From Dermacentor variabilis (taxonomy: Eukaryota; Arthropoda; Arachnida; Ixodida; Ixodidae), in assembly GCF_050947875.1 (NCBI RefSeq), contig NC_134568.1, positions 198,062,353 through 198,126,352 of the forward strand: a DNA stretch of 64,000 nt. The letters run 5' to 3'. Each line of letters starts with the position of its first letter. The first letter of the stretch is position 1. The translations under genes and the position numbers were made by a program. Of the stretch, positions 35,201 to 44,988 are shown one piece after another. The notes beneath the pieces were generated by a model, which saw only the letters and a list, made by a program, of their open reading frames with translations, was not told where the DNA came from and ran no database searches.

Positions 35201-35815
35201 GCTCAGTCAGACCGAGGCCGTACCACGGTGATCGCTGGAAACAAGGGGGTGGTGGCGTGCGCACGTCGCCGCCGCCACCGGGTTGAGGTGGCCCAGAGGC
35301 CAGGGCTTTTCCCTCGCCACGAGGAGATAAGCTGCCTTGGAGCCATTAATTGCAGGATGTCGTTACCGGTTCGCAAGAGTCGAGAGACACCCCACTCCCC
35401 AGCCAGCCTGCTCCGCGTTCGCGCTCCGAAAACCACTGGAGCAAGGCGAGCCAGACGACAAACGACGAAACGCGGATTCCTGAGGCCTCCTTTACCGGGG
35501 CACGTGCTGTGCGCATGGTCCTAGACAATGGCAATCTGACCGGTTCGCTTGACGCGCCGAAATGAACTTCGGCGCCATCAATCGCTGCCCTGCCGAGGAA
35601 CTGGACGGCTGCTTGCGGACATTGCGGCTGCTTGCGTCGACAGTGTTGCCACGAAGACAAAGGAGGGGCTGACGTACTGCGAGTTCCCAGGGAGTCTTGC
35701 AAGGCAAAAACACGCCCTGAGACAAGAAGAAAATGAAGATATATATCTGACATGCTAACAACCATGAAACGTACTGCTTTTTTACCGAGCGATTATCGGC
35801 GCTTTACCTCGCTTA
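32288..35815. other. no recognised feature; CpG-rich block 34900-35700
   Basis: The longest frames (33752-33291 minus, 153 codons; 35090-35524 plus, 144 codons; 35765-35346 minus, 139 codons) overlap one another in antisense and contain no domain. The block 34900-35700 is CG-rich, with Arg-rich frames in several phases, as expected from composition alone. No repeat family recognised. Confidence 0.4.
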
Positions 35816-35819
35816 AAGC

Positions 35820-35915
35820 GAACAAGGTGAAGCACCGTGAATGAGGTGAAGCACCGGGAACAAAGGTGAAGCACCGCGAACACGGTGAAGCACCACGGAA
35901 ATTAAGTGAGGCACA
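35820..35915. repeat. short minisatellite, ~20-bp unit
   Basis: The word GGTGAAGCACCG recurs at 35826, 35846, 35866 and 35884 with a decayed fifth copy (AAGTGAGGCAC) at about 35905, a period of 19-20 bp. Just downstream GTACTTTCACGTCCGATC is also repeated twice (about 35985-36025). Confidence 0.8.
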
Positions 35916-36154
35916 TAGTGTAAACATCTCAGCATTTGTCCATATTCGAAAATGACATACAACGTCGTGATCCTTGAAACGTGTACTTTAACTTTCACGT
36001 CCGATCTGTACTTTCACGTCCGATCAAATGTGTACTTTCACTCGAAAGCCGTCCTTTGTTAGCGCTAATGTCTATTTTACAGCCTTATCTCAGCAATATT
36101 GATATAGAAGCCACTTTTTTTTCTTTTATGGAATACCGTCATTCCTAACCTACA

Positions 36155-36510
36155 GGAAAGTTTAGACTCTTCGCCACGAACTTGACCAACTGGACGACCA
36201 ACCGCTATCCGAAAAAATAATTCTACAACATCGAAAGGACCTACCGTCTCAGAAGAAGGCCGTGCAAGCGCTATTGCGCTTTTTGCGATCTACCGGCCTG
36301 TGTGAACGCCTTTAACTGGAACGCCTTTTGTGTGTGTGTCTCCATGTGTGCGCGTTGCTTTCTTTCCCTTTTTTTAGCGTTTTCCTCTCTGTCATCTTTC
36401 TAACCCCTATCCCCCCTCCACAGTGTAGGGTAGCAAACCGGAGACTCATATCTGGTTAACCTCCATGCCTTTCCTTTTCATTCTCTCTCTCTCTCTCTCT
36501 AGACTTCCAT
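36155..36510 (+). mobile_element. I-like LINE, last codons and 3' UTR
   Basis: A plus-strand frame reads LRHELDQLDDQPLSEKIILQ, then KKAVQALLRFLRSTGLCERL and a stop near 36317. This is the C-terminal tail expected of the LINE family at 2405-4740, whose own tail is missing. The 3' UTR follows with CCACAGTGTAGGGTAGCAAA, then CATGCCTTTCCTTTTC and a CT repeat (36483-36500). 5'-truncated to about 50 codons. Confidence 0.8.
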
Positions 36511-36995
36511 GTTTTCTCCTATGTTGTCATGACATCTCTTAAGGATCAATTAGTGCGCACCAGACATTGGAAATTAAAAACAGACAGTGAGTGCTTTTTC
36601 CGATGCTCTGAAATAAAGAACGACAAATCTTTCCAACCGTACGATTACGATTGCACAGTAATCATATAGTTTTCGTGCGCTTAAACTCTCTAAGTGTTAA
36701 TCTTTCTAATCGCACGCTCATCGCTGAGTCAATCAAATGCCGATGTGCGCAACGCATGATAAATCAAGTGTCAGCGCGAGAGAAATACTTCAGAGGGTTT
36801 TTTTTCTCTCTCTCTCTCTCTTTCTTTCTTTCTCTCTGAAAGCGTGGCGTGAAATAGAAGCGCTGATACCAGGGGATGCTAAATACGCCAGAAATGCTTT
36901 CCATAGATGTGGTTGTAGCTTTAAAATGGGCCTTACGTAGAAAGAACCTATCTCCGTAGCCCGGTGCTAATTAAATATATGTCAGGCGCTATAAC
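36511..36995. other. no gene; CT/CTTT microsatellite at 36800-36838
   Basis: A T run followed by CT and CTTT repeats at about 36800-36838. The rest has no recognised repeat. Confidence 0.5.
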
Positions 36996-38172
36996 GTAAA
37001 GCTATTCCAAACTTTTTTATTCCAATTCTGCAATCAGCCCTCCACGATTGGCCAAACATTATTGGGACACCTCCATTTCAATGTTTGTCACGCGACGTCA
37101 CAAAAACGGCGATAGCTTCCTATCTGATATGACGCGTGTACATAGTGATTATGCATGATTTGACCAAACAAAAGAAGAATAACTATTTCTGAAATTACGC
37201 CTTTTCGTCGTTTGCCTTCTGTTATTGGTCAAAAGTTTCGGACTGCGCTCACTTCGCCTGTCTGCCACGCCCACGTCAAAAAACCACGAAAACTCATCGC
37301 GTCAAAGTGATGTGTACTCGTTAAAGATGCATTAATATACCGAACAAAACTGATTTTTCTTTTCTGAATAGCCGGAGACTGCCCCGTTCCAAAAGGAATA
37401 GAAGATGGCTGCCCACCGATCGCTCAGGCACCGGCTACTCGGAGCCGCCTGAGGGAATGGATTTATTTGCATATAACAAAGATGTTTGGGTGGCAGTATA
37501 ACATAATCGAGCTTTATCGGCATGTACAGTCAACCAAAAAAGTTTGCGGACCACGGGGTCTCAGAAAAGGCTAAATATATGAGCAGCCTCTAAACGTAGC
37601 CAGTAAAACCGTACATCACAATGTTGTTCACCTATACCAGTAAAGGCTTTAAATGGGAATACCAGGCTGCGTTTTTAGGCTGCGGAGATATCCAGCTTTT
37701 CGTCAGGCCTCTTGGTCCGCAAACTTTTTTGGTCGACTGTACACGACATTGATCTGTCAACTGTTTTTTCCTGAGGATCCATTTTCGCGGCATTCTTGAC
37801 ATTTCATTGCACGCCACCGCGATTTTCGATCGGCTACCGCGAGCTAAGTAAGGCGAAGCGGACCAATCGCAGACGCCGTCACCACTATCCTCATCTGGTT
37901 ATCTATATTAGCTGCGCTGGATCGGCCCCATCGAAGCCCTGTCCACTGGAGCGAGCTTCTCGCCTGTTGTCAGCCATTTAGATAACAAAATCTGCTCAAT
38001 GTAGGCAATGTTATTCGCTTTGAAAGCAAACAAAAGTCACCTCCTATAAACCAGCAGAGCATTTGATTGGGCTTTTCAAATAACGCTCCGGGTTCCCTCC
38101 GATGCTCGAGTCGGTGGCTACGTAAATTTTTCGTCAAGAGATTGTGATAAAAACGGATTGGAATAGTTTTGC
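36996..38172. mobile_element. putative TIR element, ~1.2 kb, no transposase
   Basis: The left end reads AAAGCTATTCCAAACTTTTT and the right end, reverse-complemented, AAAACTATTCCAATCCGTTT. This gives an imperfect inverted pair of about 30 bp (36996-37030 with 38140-38172). The interior is AT-rich on the left and contains no long frame. Target duplication not identified, so the exact borders are uncertain. A separate mariner-type MITE sits inside at 37527-37739. Confidence 0.4.
37527..37739. mobile_element. 213-bp Tc1/mariner-type MITE, nested
   Basis: The termini are CAGTCAACCAAAAAAGTTTG (left, extended by CGGACCA) and, reverse-complemented at the right, CAGTCGACCAAAAAAGTTTG plus CGGACCA: 27-bp inverted repeats with a single difference. 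TA flanks both sides (37525-37526 and 37740-37741), the target of the Tc1/mariner superfamily. At 213 bp with no frame it must be non-autonomous. The near-perfect termini suggest a relatively recent insertion, later than the 1.2-kb element around it. Confidence 0.92.
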
Positions 38173-38179
38173 TTTAAAG

Positions 38180-39774
38180 GGCCCGTGGTCTTCATTTCTT
38201 TTGGTGCATACATAAAGAAAGAATAATGAATAGAAAAGGAGTTCGGGCCGTCTTCCTAAATTGCTAGTTTAGCCATTGCACTTTAGTAATAGGGTGCACA
38301 ACCTGTTTGCCGTTCTTATAGAAATTAAAAAAAAAGCTATAACATAAGATATGATTTGATCAATTACAACACAATGCATATGTTCACCAGAATGTCCACT
38401 GTTTAGTTGCTATCGTCCCAGAAGAATGGGCTTTCCTACGCCATGCGCGTTCTCGTTAAACTGTTTCGGTTAAGCAGGGTAGTACAGTGTTTCTTTGCGC
38501 GTACAGTGATTGGTATAAATAACCATCTGTGACTGTTTTTCTCCTAAGGTGCGCTTATATGACCACGAGAGAAATAACAAGAAATAGGCTTCGCATGCAC
38601 CCATTTTGCTGAAGGGAGTGTGTGATGCACAAGGAGAGACAAGGAATAACTAATGGCACACGACAATAGCCTGACCCTTCGCTTTTACCTTGGCAGGATA
38701 GGAACTCGGAACGTTCCGCTACTGGCGGAGTTCCTCGTTTGTAAAGCTCAAAGAGACGCATGCGAGTCGCGACGAAGCCTGTGGTGTCTCCAGTGTGGGT
38801 CGGCCACACACGCACCAAGAGCTTCGAGGGGAGCCTGCAAGCGCGGAGTGAACAGTGCGCGCTTTCTCCGCCGCTCATCGCTTCCGGCTATTCACAGACC
38901 TCAAGTCGTGCGTCAGCGTGGGCTTTGTGAGCGAACGACACGTGAAGGCAGCACGGGATGCAGGCGAGATGCAGCTTCGTCGTCGTCGTCAATGACAATG
39001 CCAAGGTGACATTTTCCAGACGCCGTTTGCCATGTGTTGGCCGAGAATTGCGGTTGGTTAGCTCTGCCACCTATAAGCTTCATCGACGGCATATATAAAC
39101 AAAAAGACAAGACAATGCGTCATCAAAAAAAAAAAAGAACGCATGCTGTCGAAGACGCACTTCGCACGAAGTACGAAAACAACTGAGATAGCGCATCGAC
39201 GATTGCCGCAAAGCGGGAGGCGAGGTCATGCTTGCCGGTTGCGTCGCCACTGCTGGATATCTTCTCGTAAGAAGCGAACGGAATAAGTATAGCGTTAAAC
39301 CATGAATTTCCTAGACGTTGTTGTGTCGCTCGTGGTGCACGCAAACAAACGTGTTCATCCTCGATAAATTTGTGGTTACCTTTACGAGATTCTGACAAAA
39401 GAATTCCTATTTGTACCACTTCTGGTCTGTAAGATCTTTCTCATTGCCTTGCACCGTCATCATCATTCGCCATCGCGTTTGGCCTGTTCGCGTGGAGCTG
39501 TAATTATTAATATGAAATGAAATGTGAGGTTGGTACAATTATTGGTGCCAGCTATTCATTTTCGCAGGGCAAGCAAAACAAAAGCATCAGAAAAGTGATA
39601 TGCACTGGTGACAGTCAAATAGCACGAACATTTACAAAATTTTACCGACATAAAAAAGCAAAAGAACACTAAATTACCACACAGTTCCGTAAATAAGTGA
39701 AAGTGCCCAAAATAGTCTTAAAAGACGCCCTTCAGTTGATCTCTACACCCAACAAGACACCCAACAAGACACAT
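38180..39774. other. no recognised feature
   Basis: The frame 38653-39009 (118 codons, plus) is Arg/Ser/Cys-rich without a domain and overlaps antisense frames. A GTCGTCGTCGTC triplet run sits at about 38980-38992. AACAAGACACCC is tandemly repeated at about 39749-39771. Confidence 0.4.
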
Positions 39775-39789
39775 AACAATATATAACAA

Positions 39790-40009
39790 CCCGCCGTGGT
39801 TGCTCAGTGGCTATGGTGTTGGTCTGCTGAGCACGAGGTCGCGGGATCGAATCCCGGCCACGGCGGCCGCATTTCGATGGGGGTGAAAACTCCTGTGTAC
39901 TTAGATTTAGGTGCATGACCCCAGGTGGTCGAAATTTCCGGAGTCCTCCACTACTGCGTGCCTCATAATCAGAAAGTGGTTTTGGCACGTAAAACCCCCT
40001 AATTTAATC
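39790..40009 (+). mobile_element. tRNA-headed SINE (Ruka-like), plus strand
   Basis: It starts CCCGCCGTGGTTGCTCAGTG (A box in TGGTTGCTCAGTGG) and has the B-box region GGGATCGAATCCCGG. The tRNA-unrelated body continues GGTCGAAATTTCCGGAGTCC and CCTCATAATCAGAAAGTGG, ending GGCACGTAAAACCCCCTAAT. A 14-bp target duplication flanks it: ACAATATATAACAA (39776-39789) and ACAATATATAGCAA (40014-40027), one difference. Non-coding; mobilised in trans by a LINE. Confidence 0.92.
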
Positions 40010-40079
40010 TTTGACAATATATAGCAACGCCAGATGTTAGCTACAGACATACAACGTATTTAAAACCTGTGGTACTTAA

Positions 40080-40465
40080 AGAAAATGTGATAGTGGGGTC
40101 AACCAGGATACGTTTAGTAAGAACCTAACATGTTTTTTTTTCTAAACAGATGTCTTAAAAGCCACGAGTGCTCTTTCTTGTAGCTCTATTGTTAGCCATG
40201 GACCAAGCACTTTCTTCCTTTACAGTGAAATGCCTGCAGTCTAACAACATTAAATCGGTTTGTAGTCTTCGGTTCGCGGTATCCTGTCGCGGGCACTCAA
40301 GAAGGAGCAGTTGTACGTCTTCGTCAGCGTAACCACAATGACACTGCGGACAAGCAACGCGTTGAATCCTCTGTGTGTAATCACGGTGGGCTGTTCGTGA
40401 GTACGAAAGGCTTCGCGAAATGCGTTCCGACGCAAACGGGACTTTGTTCTAACATTGGTGCTTTT
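40080..40465 (-). mobile_element. LINE C-terminal Cys/His tail and 3' end, minus strand
   Basis: In one minus-strand frame the text reads RIQRVACPQCHCGYADEDVQ then LLLLECPRQDTANRRLQTDL, ending near a stop at about 40160. This is the CxxC...C tail that follows the RT/RNase H in I- and Jockey-type LINEs. Upstream RTKSRLRRNAFREAF continues to about 40460. Only about 100 codons remain. It lies beside, and points away from, the MITE at 40487. Confidence 0.6.
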
Positions 40466-40486
40466 GCACCTCCACTGACTATATAT

Positions 40487-40708
40487 ATAGGGTGTCCCGG
40501 CTAACGTTAGTCACGTTTGTTCAAAAAAGAAAAAAGAAACAGACATTTAAAAAAGCTCAGTGCAAGATAAGATCTTAAGACCTACGATGTTCGTTCGTGA
40601 GGGGTTCGAGGACCAAAACCCCTAGGTTTTAATATCGCATGTTGTACGGTTTTTTTTTAAGGACATCTTTTTGAACAGCGTGGCTAACGTTAGACGGGGC
40701 ACACAGTA
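40487..40708. mobile_element. ~220-bp MITE with GGGTGTCCCGGCTAACGTTAG termini
   Basis: The left end GGGTGTCCCGGCTAACGTTA (from 40490) and the reverse-complemented right end GTGTGCCCCGTCTAACGTTA (from 40706) match at 22 of 26 positions, including the perfect inner core CTAACGTTAG. TA is present at both outer borders. No frame inside. The terminus is shared with the fragments at 14391 and 20329, which makes this the only copy in the window with both ends. Confidence 0.75.
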
Positions 40709-40709
40709 T

Positions 40710-41642
40710 CTCATTTGCGTTGTCTCGCATGCATCTGTAGGCATAATAACACCACCGATTTAAACGCGATCAAGGCCAATCGATCGTGAATACGGAACAC
40801 GAAGTTTTTTCTTTTTTTTTTTTAACGGGCTGTTGAGTACTGGCTTAGTTCGTTTGTTGAGCGTGTGGAGCACCCGTCGTATTCCAAGTAAAATAAAATA
40901 AGTTATGCAACCTTCGTATAGATAGAAGCCTCACTTTTGCTTTCGCGAGTGTGTTTTAGGGTTTTAAACACAACATGCAAAATGTGACTGCCTGCGCGCC
41001 GGCGGACACAGAAGGAAGTATAAAAAAAAACAATAAACTGACATCGCCAATTGCACATTATGTGCCCACTGCCAGACTACTCTGGCTAGGCTCGTCTACC
41101 AGGGCGTTGAACCTGAAACGATGCCAATACCCTACCCACTTCTGCAAAGAGGTAAAACATTTTTGATATTGTGTGGGCCTAAAGGGAACTAGACCGCTAA
41201 TTCTACTTTTTCTTTTCCTCCTGAATGAAGCCAAAAATAATGAACTTCGCTCCAAACTGACTGTTTTATTATTTTTTTCTTGTAATGGGAACTTTGTCGA
41301 TAAAGAAAGTTATGCGCTTGTTGCCATATAAAATCGTTGTTGCATTGTCTCGTCTGCTATATTCATACGTACATTTTCCAAACTATATTTTCTTTTTTGC
41401 TTGTACCCATTCATCTCTGCCAAAGGTACCGGCAAAACTTGAAGTCCGTATTTTATGTGACTCGTTGTAGAACTGCATGTCTCAATCCTCTGCGTTCAGT
41501 TTGTTTGACAGTCGGCGTCTCTGAGGCCTGATTGCTCCTAAATATTGACGAGACGCATATTCGCACCAGACGCATTATTGTACTGTGTAGTGCTGCACTT
41601 CTCGGTGTTTCCGTTTGTCCAAATTTTTTTCGTGTGCTATTC
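40710..41642. other. no recognised feature
   Basis: AT-rich, short frames only (60-66 codons), no domain or repeat recognised. Confidence 0.4.
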
Positions 41643-41653
41643 AACGTGAATCA

Positions 41654-41917
41654 TTAAAAATTAAATATGTTCTGGGATTTTATGTGCCAAAACCACGATC
41701 TGATTATGAGGGACACCGTAGTGGGCGGCTCCTGATTAAATTTAACTGCCCGGGCTTTTTTAACATGCACTTAATACAGTACACGGGCGTTTTTTCTTTT
41801 TCTTTTTTTTGCATCCCACGCCCATCGAACTGCAGCCGCCGCTGCAGGGATCGAACCCGTTACTTCGAGCTCAGCGACGCAACGCCATAGGCACTGTGCT
41901 ACCGCTACGGGTAAGCT
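41654..41917 (-). mobile_element. tRNA-headed SINE (Ruka-like), minus strand, diverged
   Basis: On the plus strand it reads TGGGATTTTATGTGCCAAAA, CCACGATCTGATTATGAGGG, then GGGATCGAACCCGTTACTTC, the inverted SINE with many substitutions and a T-rich expansion (CTTTTTCTTTTTTTTGC, about 41797-41814). Probable target duplication AACGTGAATCA (41643-41653) and AACGCGAATCA (41918-41928). Older than the other copies with duplications. Confidence 0.8.
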
Positions 41918-41929
41918 AACGCGAATCAA

Positions 41930-43474
41930 ACATTACCAACCCGCCAAATTGCTACGCAACAGACTGCCATGCTAGCGTCTATCCTTTCTGTCATCAGCCA
42001 GTCTGTACCACATGCGTATCACTCTTGATCTTACTATGTTGTCTTTTCTTTTTATTAGAGGTATGCCAGTATTCGAAATTTTAAAGACGAAGCGAATAGT
42101 CTTTGCTATTCGATTCGAGAATTCACTATTTGAAGTTGTCGAACATTCGTTTTTGTCCGAGAATAAGAAATGCAAACGCTTGTTGAAGTGCCCAGAAAAA
42201 TGCAAGATGCAATTGATGACAGTTCCGAATGATTCTGCTGCAGTCGGGCTGCAGAGAGGCACAAGTTTTTGAGCGAGCTCATGCTGACGTTAGCTTGTAC
42301 TCCGTAATTTTCAGTCAATCAATAAGAATGTCTTGCCTAATTTCTATATGCAAAGCAATTTACCATTTGGACAATTTCAGCATGTTTGCGTCCATTTCAA
42401 ACGATGTGCGGTGCTGTAGCATTACACTTTGCGCCTTCACCATCTGGTGGCGTGTTCCTGTGTTTCATTAGTCTAATTGTCATGGCGCGTGAGATACGTT
42501 CAACTTTCAGTTGACTGGAAGTCCAGTAGCGAACGGCATTACATATATTGAATAACGTACATAGGCCGTCTTATTACTGAGAGAACTGCATGCAACCTTT
42601 AGTTTTCAATTTGTCTGGAAATTCGGAAATATTCGGTATTTGATTTGATTTATAAGATTGTTTTTATCCAAGATATTCCAAAAATATATTCGTTATTATC
42701 CAAAACAGGCTTTATTCTTTTCTGAAGTAGTTGCATCTGCAGAGAGGTTTTCTGATGTACGTTTGCCTACATGTCATTTTGTAGCTTGGACGCGAAGGTA
42801 ATAGAAAGAAGGGGGGCAAAGTAAAGTTAAACAAAAAGAAATTAGAACAGGTTTATAGAGTTTTTTTTTTGTGCAGCGCTTACAGCTAAGATGAACGACA
42901 AAAGGAACTACAGGGAACGTGCTCGGGCTCTCAAATGATCTTCATTGCGAAACAGTCATAGAGAAACCCACCTGAAACAGCTAAGAAGCATAACCCAAAA
43001 GCAAAACACGATACATGTTAGGACATACATAGGTCACGGTGATCACTATCACGACCTGGCATGCCTATATCGCTTAGCCAAACGTACCGATCAAATATTC
43101 GTACTCTTTATCGGAAAGGTTACTTGACGGTTGGCTCACGCAGCCTTCTCCTTCCCTTCTTATATGTAAGGCTTCGATGATTTCTCGCACAAGTTGTTCT
43201 TGCTGTTTAGACAACGCCATCGTGTCGCTATAGAATAGGGTGCGGCCGCATTCTTGACAATCAACTGCAAGCAGAGATTAATTCGCCTCTGATAGGGAGC
43301 CCTTGTGCACACCAAATCTGGCCTTTGCACACCATCCACTATCTCCTAGGCACGTTGAGCGCTGCACAGGCGATGCACATGAACCAACTCACTCAAGTTT
43401 CAATCTCTATGCCATTCTCAAAGTGGATCCTAGAAGCGGACCTGTATTCCTTAATTCTCATATTGACGTTCCAA
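41930..43474. other. no gene recognised; TTCGA-rich end at 42057-42130
   Basis: AGTATTCGAAATTTTAAAGA and TTGCTATTCGATTCGAGAAT near 42070-42120 resemble, in inverted orientation, the TTCGAATA-rich stretch at 63505-63556. They may be ends of an old AT-rich DNA transposon. The frame 42012-42272 (86 codons) overlaps its antisense. Nothing else recognised. Confidence 0.35.
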
Positions 43475-43800
43475 CAGGCACGTACCCAGGGGGGGCCCGC
43501 CCCCCCCCCCCTAAATTAAGCAGCATACCCCCCCCCCCCCCCCCGCCGCCCCCTATCCGCCAACGCCACCACCCTCACACACATTGCTAAAGCGCCGACA
43601 AATCAATCTACTCGGCGGTCAATATTTTGCTGCCTTTTACAGCGAAAGCAGTGTATGACTAACTTCCGTAGTTTTTTTTCGGCATCCGTTAACAGAAAGA
43701 AAATCATCATGTGGTCCGATCCTGGTGATAGTGCAAAAAGGGTCCAAGATCAATGGCATATACCCCTGTGGACTCGGAAACCTACAACGCGCCCTTCGAA

Positions 43801-44243
43801 ATCTTCGGGATGGGCCCACATATGGGGAGCGCGCTTAACGCCTGCTTCACCTCCGCCGCGGGTGGGCCCGGTAATGGAATATCTTCGGCATCGGCCTACA
43901 TATGGGGTGTTGTTAATGCCTGTTTCACCTCCACCGCGGGTCGGCCTGACATTGCACTACCTTCGGGATGGACACACGTATGGCGAGCGCTTAACGCCTG
44001 CTTCATCTCCGGTGCGGGTGGGCCCGGTATTGCAATAACTTCGTGATCGGCCTACGTATGCGGCGCGGGTGGGCCCGCTATTGCAATATCTTCGTGATCG
44101 GCCTACGTATGGGGAGTTCTTAATGCCTGCTTCACCTCCGCCGGGGTTCGGCCCGGTGTTTCACTATCTTCGGGAGCGGCCCACGTATGGGGAGTGCTTA
44201 ACGCCTGCTTCACCTTTGCCACGGTTCGGCCCGATATATCGCA
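43801..44243. repeat. 78-bp minisatellite, six units, inside copy A
   Basis: Unit starts lie near 43802, 43880, 43958, 44036, 44087 and 44165. The unit length is 78 bp except for the fourth, which has a 27-bp internal deletion (51 bp). Recurring words are TTCGGGATCGGCCTACATAT, TTAACGCCTGCTTCACCTCC and GCGGGTGGGCCCGGTATTGC. As 78 is divisible by three, the array stays open in two phases (plus-strand frames 43655-44038 and 43753-44046, then 44069-44347), giving a 26-residue repeat such as YLRDRPTYGERLTPASPPP. The two competing open phases argue against coding. Confidence 0.88.
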
Positions 44244-44526
44244 CTGTTTTCAGGCCGACCCGCAGCGGATGTGAAACGCTGTGCTTTTCGTTTGAGAGCC
44301 TTCACCGTCAGCTTTCGCTGCCATTCCATTTTCACAGAGTAGAATAGTTGTCGATTTTGAAGCGAAAAGCTTCACCACGCTAGTCGACACCGTGCTTCGC
44401 GCGAGCCGGCGCATGTCTGAATTGGCTCCGTAAGCGTGTTCGGATTCGGCGCATGTGGCCACTGCCGCGCCCTATGCGTCATCCTTTGAAGTTCGCCGCA
44501 AGCGCGTGCTTATCGTGGAGGCCGAC

Positions 44527-44533
44527 TATATAA
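44527..44533 (+). promoter_or_regulatory. TATA-box-like TATATAA
   Basis: TATATAA lies 34 bp before the ATG of the 28-codon frame at 44567, so a transcript would start very close to that ATG. The upstream 200 bp contain no other recognisable element. Promoter activity is inferred only from the word and spacing. Confidence 0.35.
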
Positions 44534-44566
44534 CCGCTCGCCAGAGTATAGGCGTGCGCATTCAAC

Positions 44567-44653
44567 ATGGAAGGAGAAGAGAGTGATACTACCGATACAG
44601 AGAGCTGTGTTTATGGATGTACTGAGATCGCAAGACAATGTGCCCAACAATGA
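44567..44653 (+). CDS. 28-codon micro-ORF between TATA word and polyA signal
   Basis: ATG at 44567 (context TTCAACATGG) opens an acidic Cys-containing peptide: MEGEESDTTDTESCVYG then CTEIARQCAQQ, stop TGA at 44651-44653 followed at once by a second TGA. AATAAA begins three bases later. The whole module, from TATA word to polyA word, is about 135 bp and sits inside the copy-A-specific part of a hAT-like element. It could be the remains of a first exon of a transposase gene, a domesticated micropeptide, or chance. No known domain. Confidence 0.3.
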   Translation: MEGEESDTTDTESCVYGCTEIARQCAQQ

Positions 44654-44655
44654 TG

Positions 44656-44661
44656 AATAAA
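44656..44661 (+). terminator. polyadenylation word AATAAA
   Basis: AATAAA directly after the micro-ORF stop codons, followed by GAAGTTTAATAATCC. It completes a gene-like layout with the TATA word at 44527. Confidence 0.35.
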
Positions 44662-44719
44662 GAAGTTTAATAATCCTGCGTAACTTATGGTATATATCAT
44701 TGATAAGCAATTTGCATAA

Positions 44720-44988
44720 CTACACAAGGTACACGTATAGCATAACCGTAAGCTAACCGAAGCATATCCATAAGTGAAACTGTAAGCATAACCATAGGCT
44801 AAATCATAAAGCATAACCATAAGCTAAACCGCAAGCATATCCATAACCTAAACCATAAGCATATGCATAAGTTAAACCGTAAGTATATGCATAGACTCAA
44901 TCATAAAGCATAGGCATAAGCTAAACCGTAAGCATAACCATAAGCTAAACCATAAGCATCGCCATAAGCTAAACCATAAGCATCACCG
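44720..44988. repeat. 24-bp array made of two 12-bp halves, ~11 units
   Basis: The unit is close to CCATAAGCTAAACCGTAAGC plus ATAA, itself two related halves (ATAAGCTAAACC and ATAAGCATAACC). It repeats from about 44720 to 44988 with scattered 1-bp insertions (for example CATAAAGCAT). Unrelated to the 78-bp array beside it. Confidence 0.85.

Noticed and set aside
34891..35765. GC-rich overlapping frames up to 144 codons
   Set aside because: Open frames occur on both strands in several phases with Arg-rich low-complexity text and no domain, as expected from composition.
39790..39860. Functional tRNA gene at SINE heads
   Set aside because: A and B boxes are present but the sequence continues into the conserved SINE body with target duplications; no mature tRNA cloverleaf is supported.
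43801..44988. CRISPR-like array
   Set aside because: Units are contiguous with no unique spacers, periods are 78 and 24 bp, and the context is a eukaryotic transposon.
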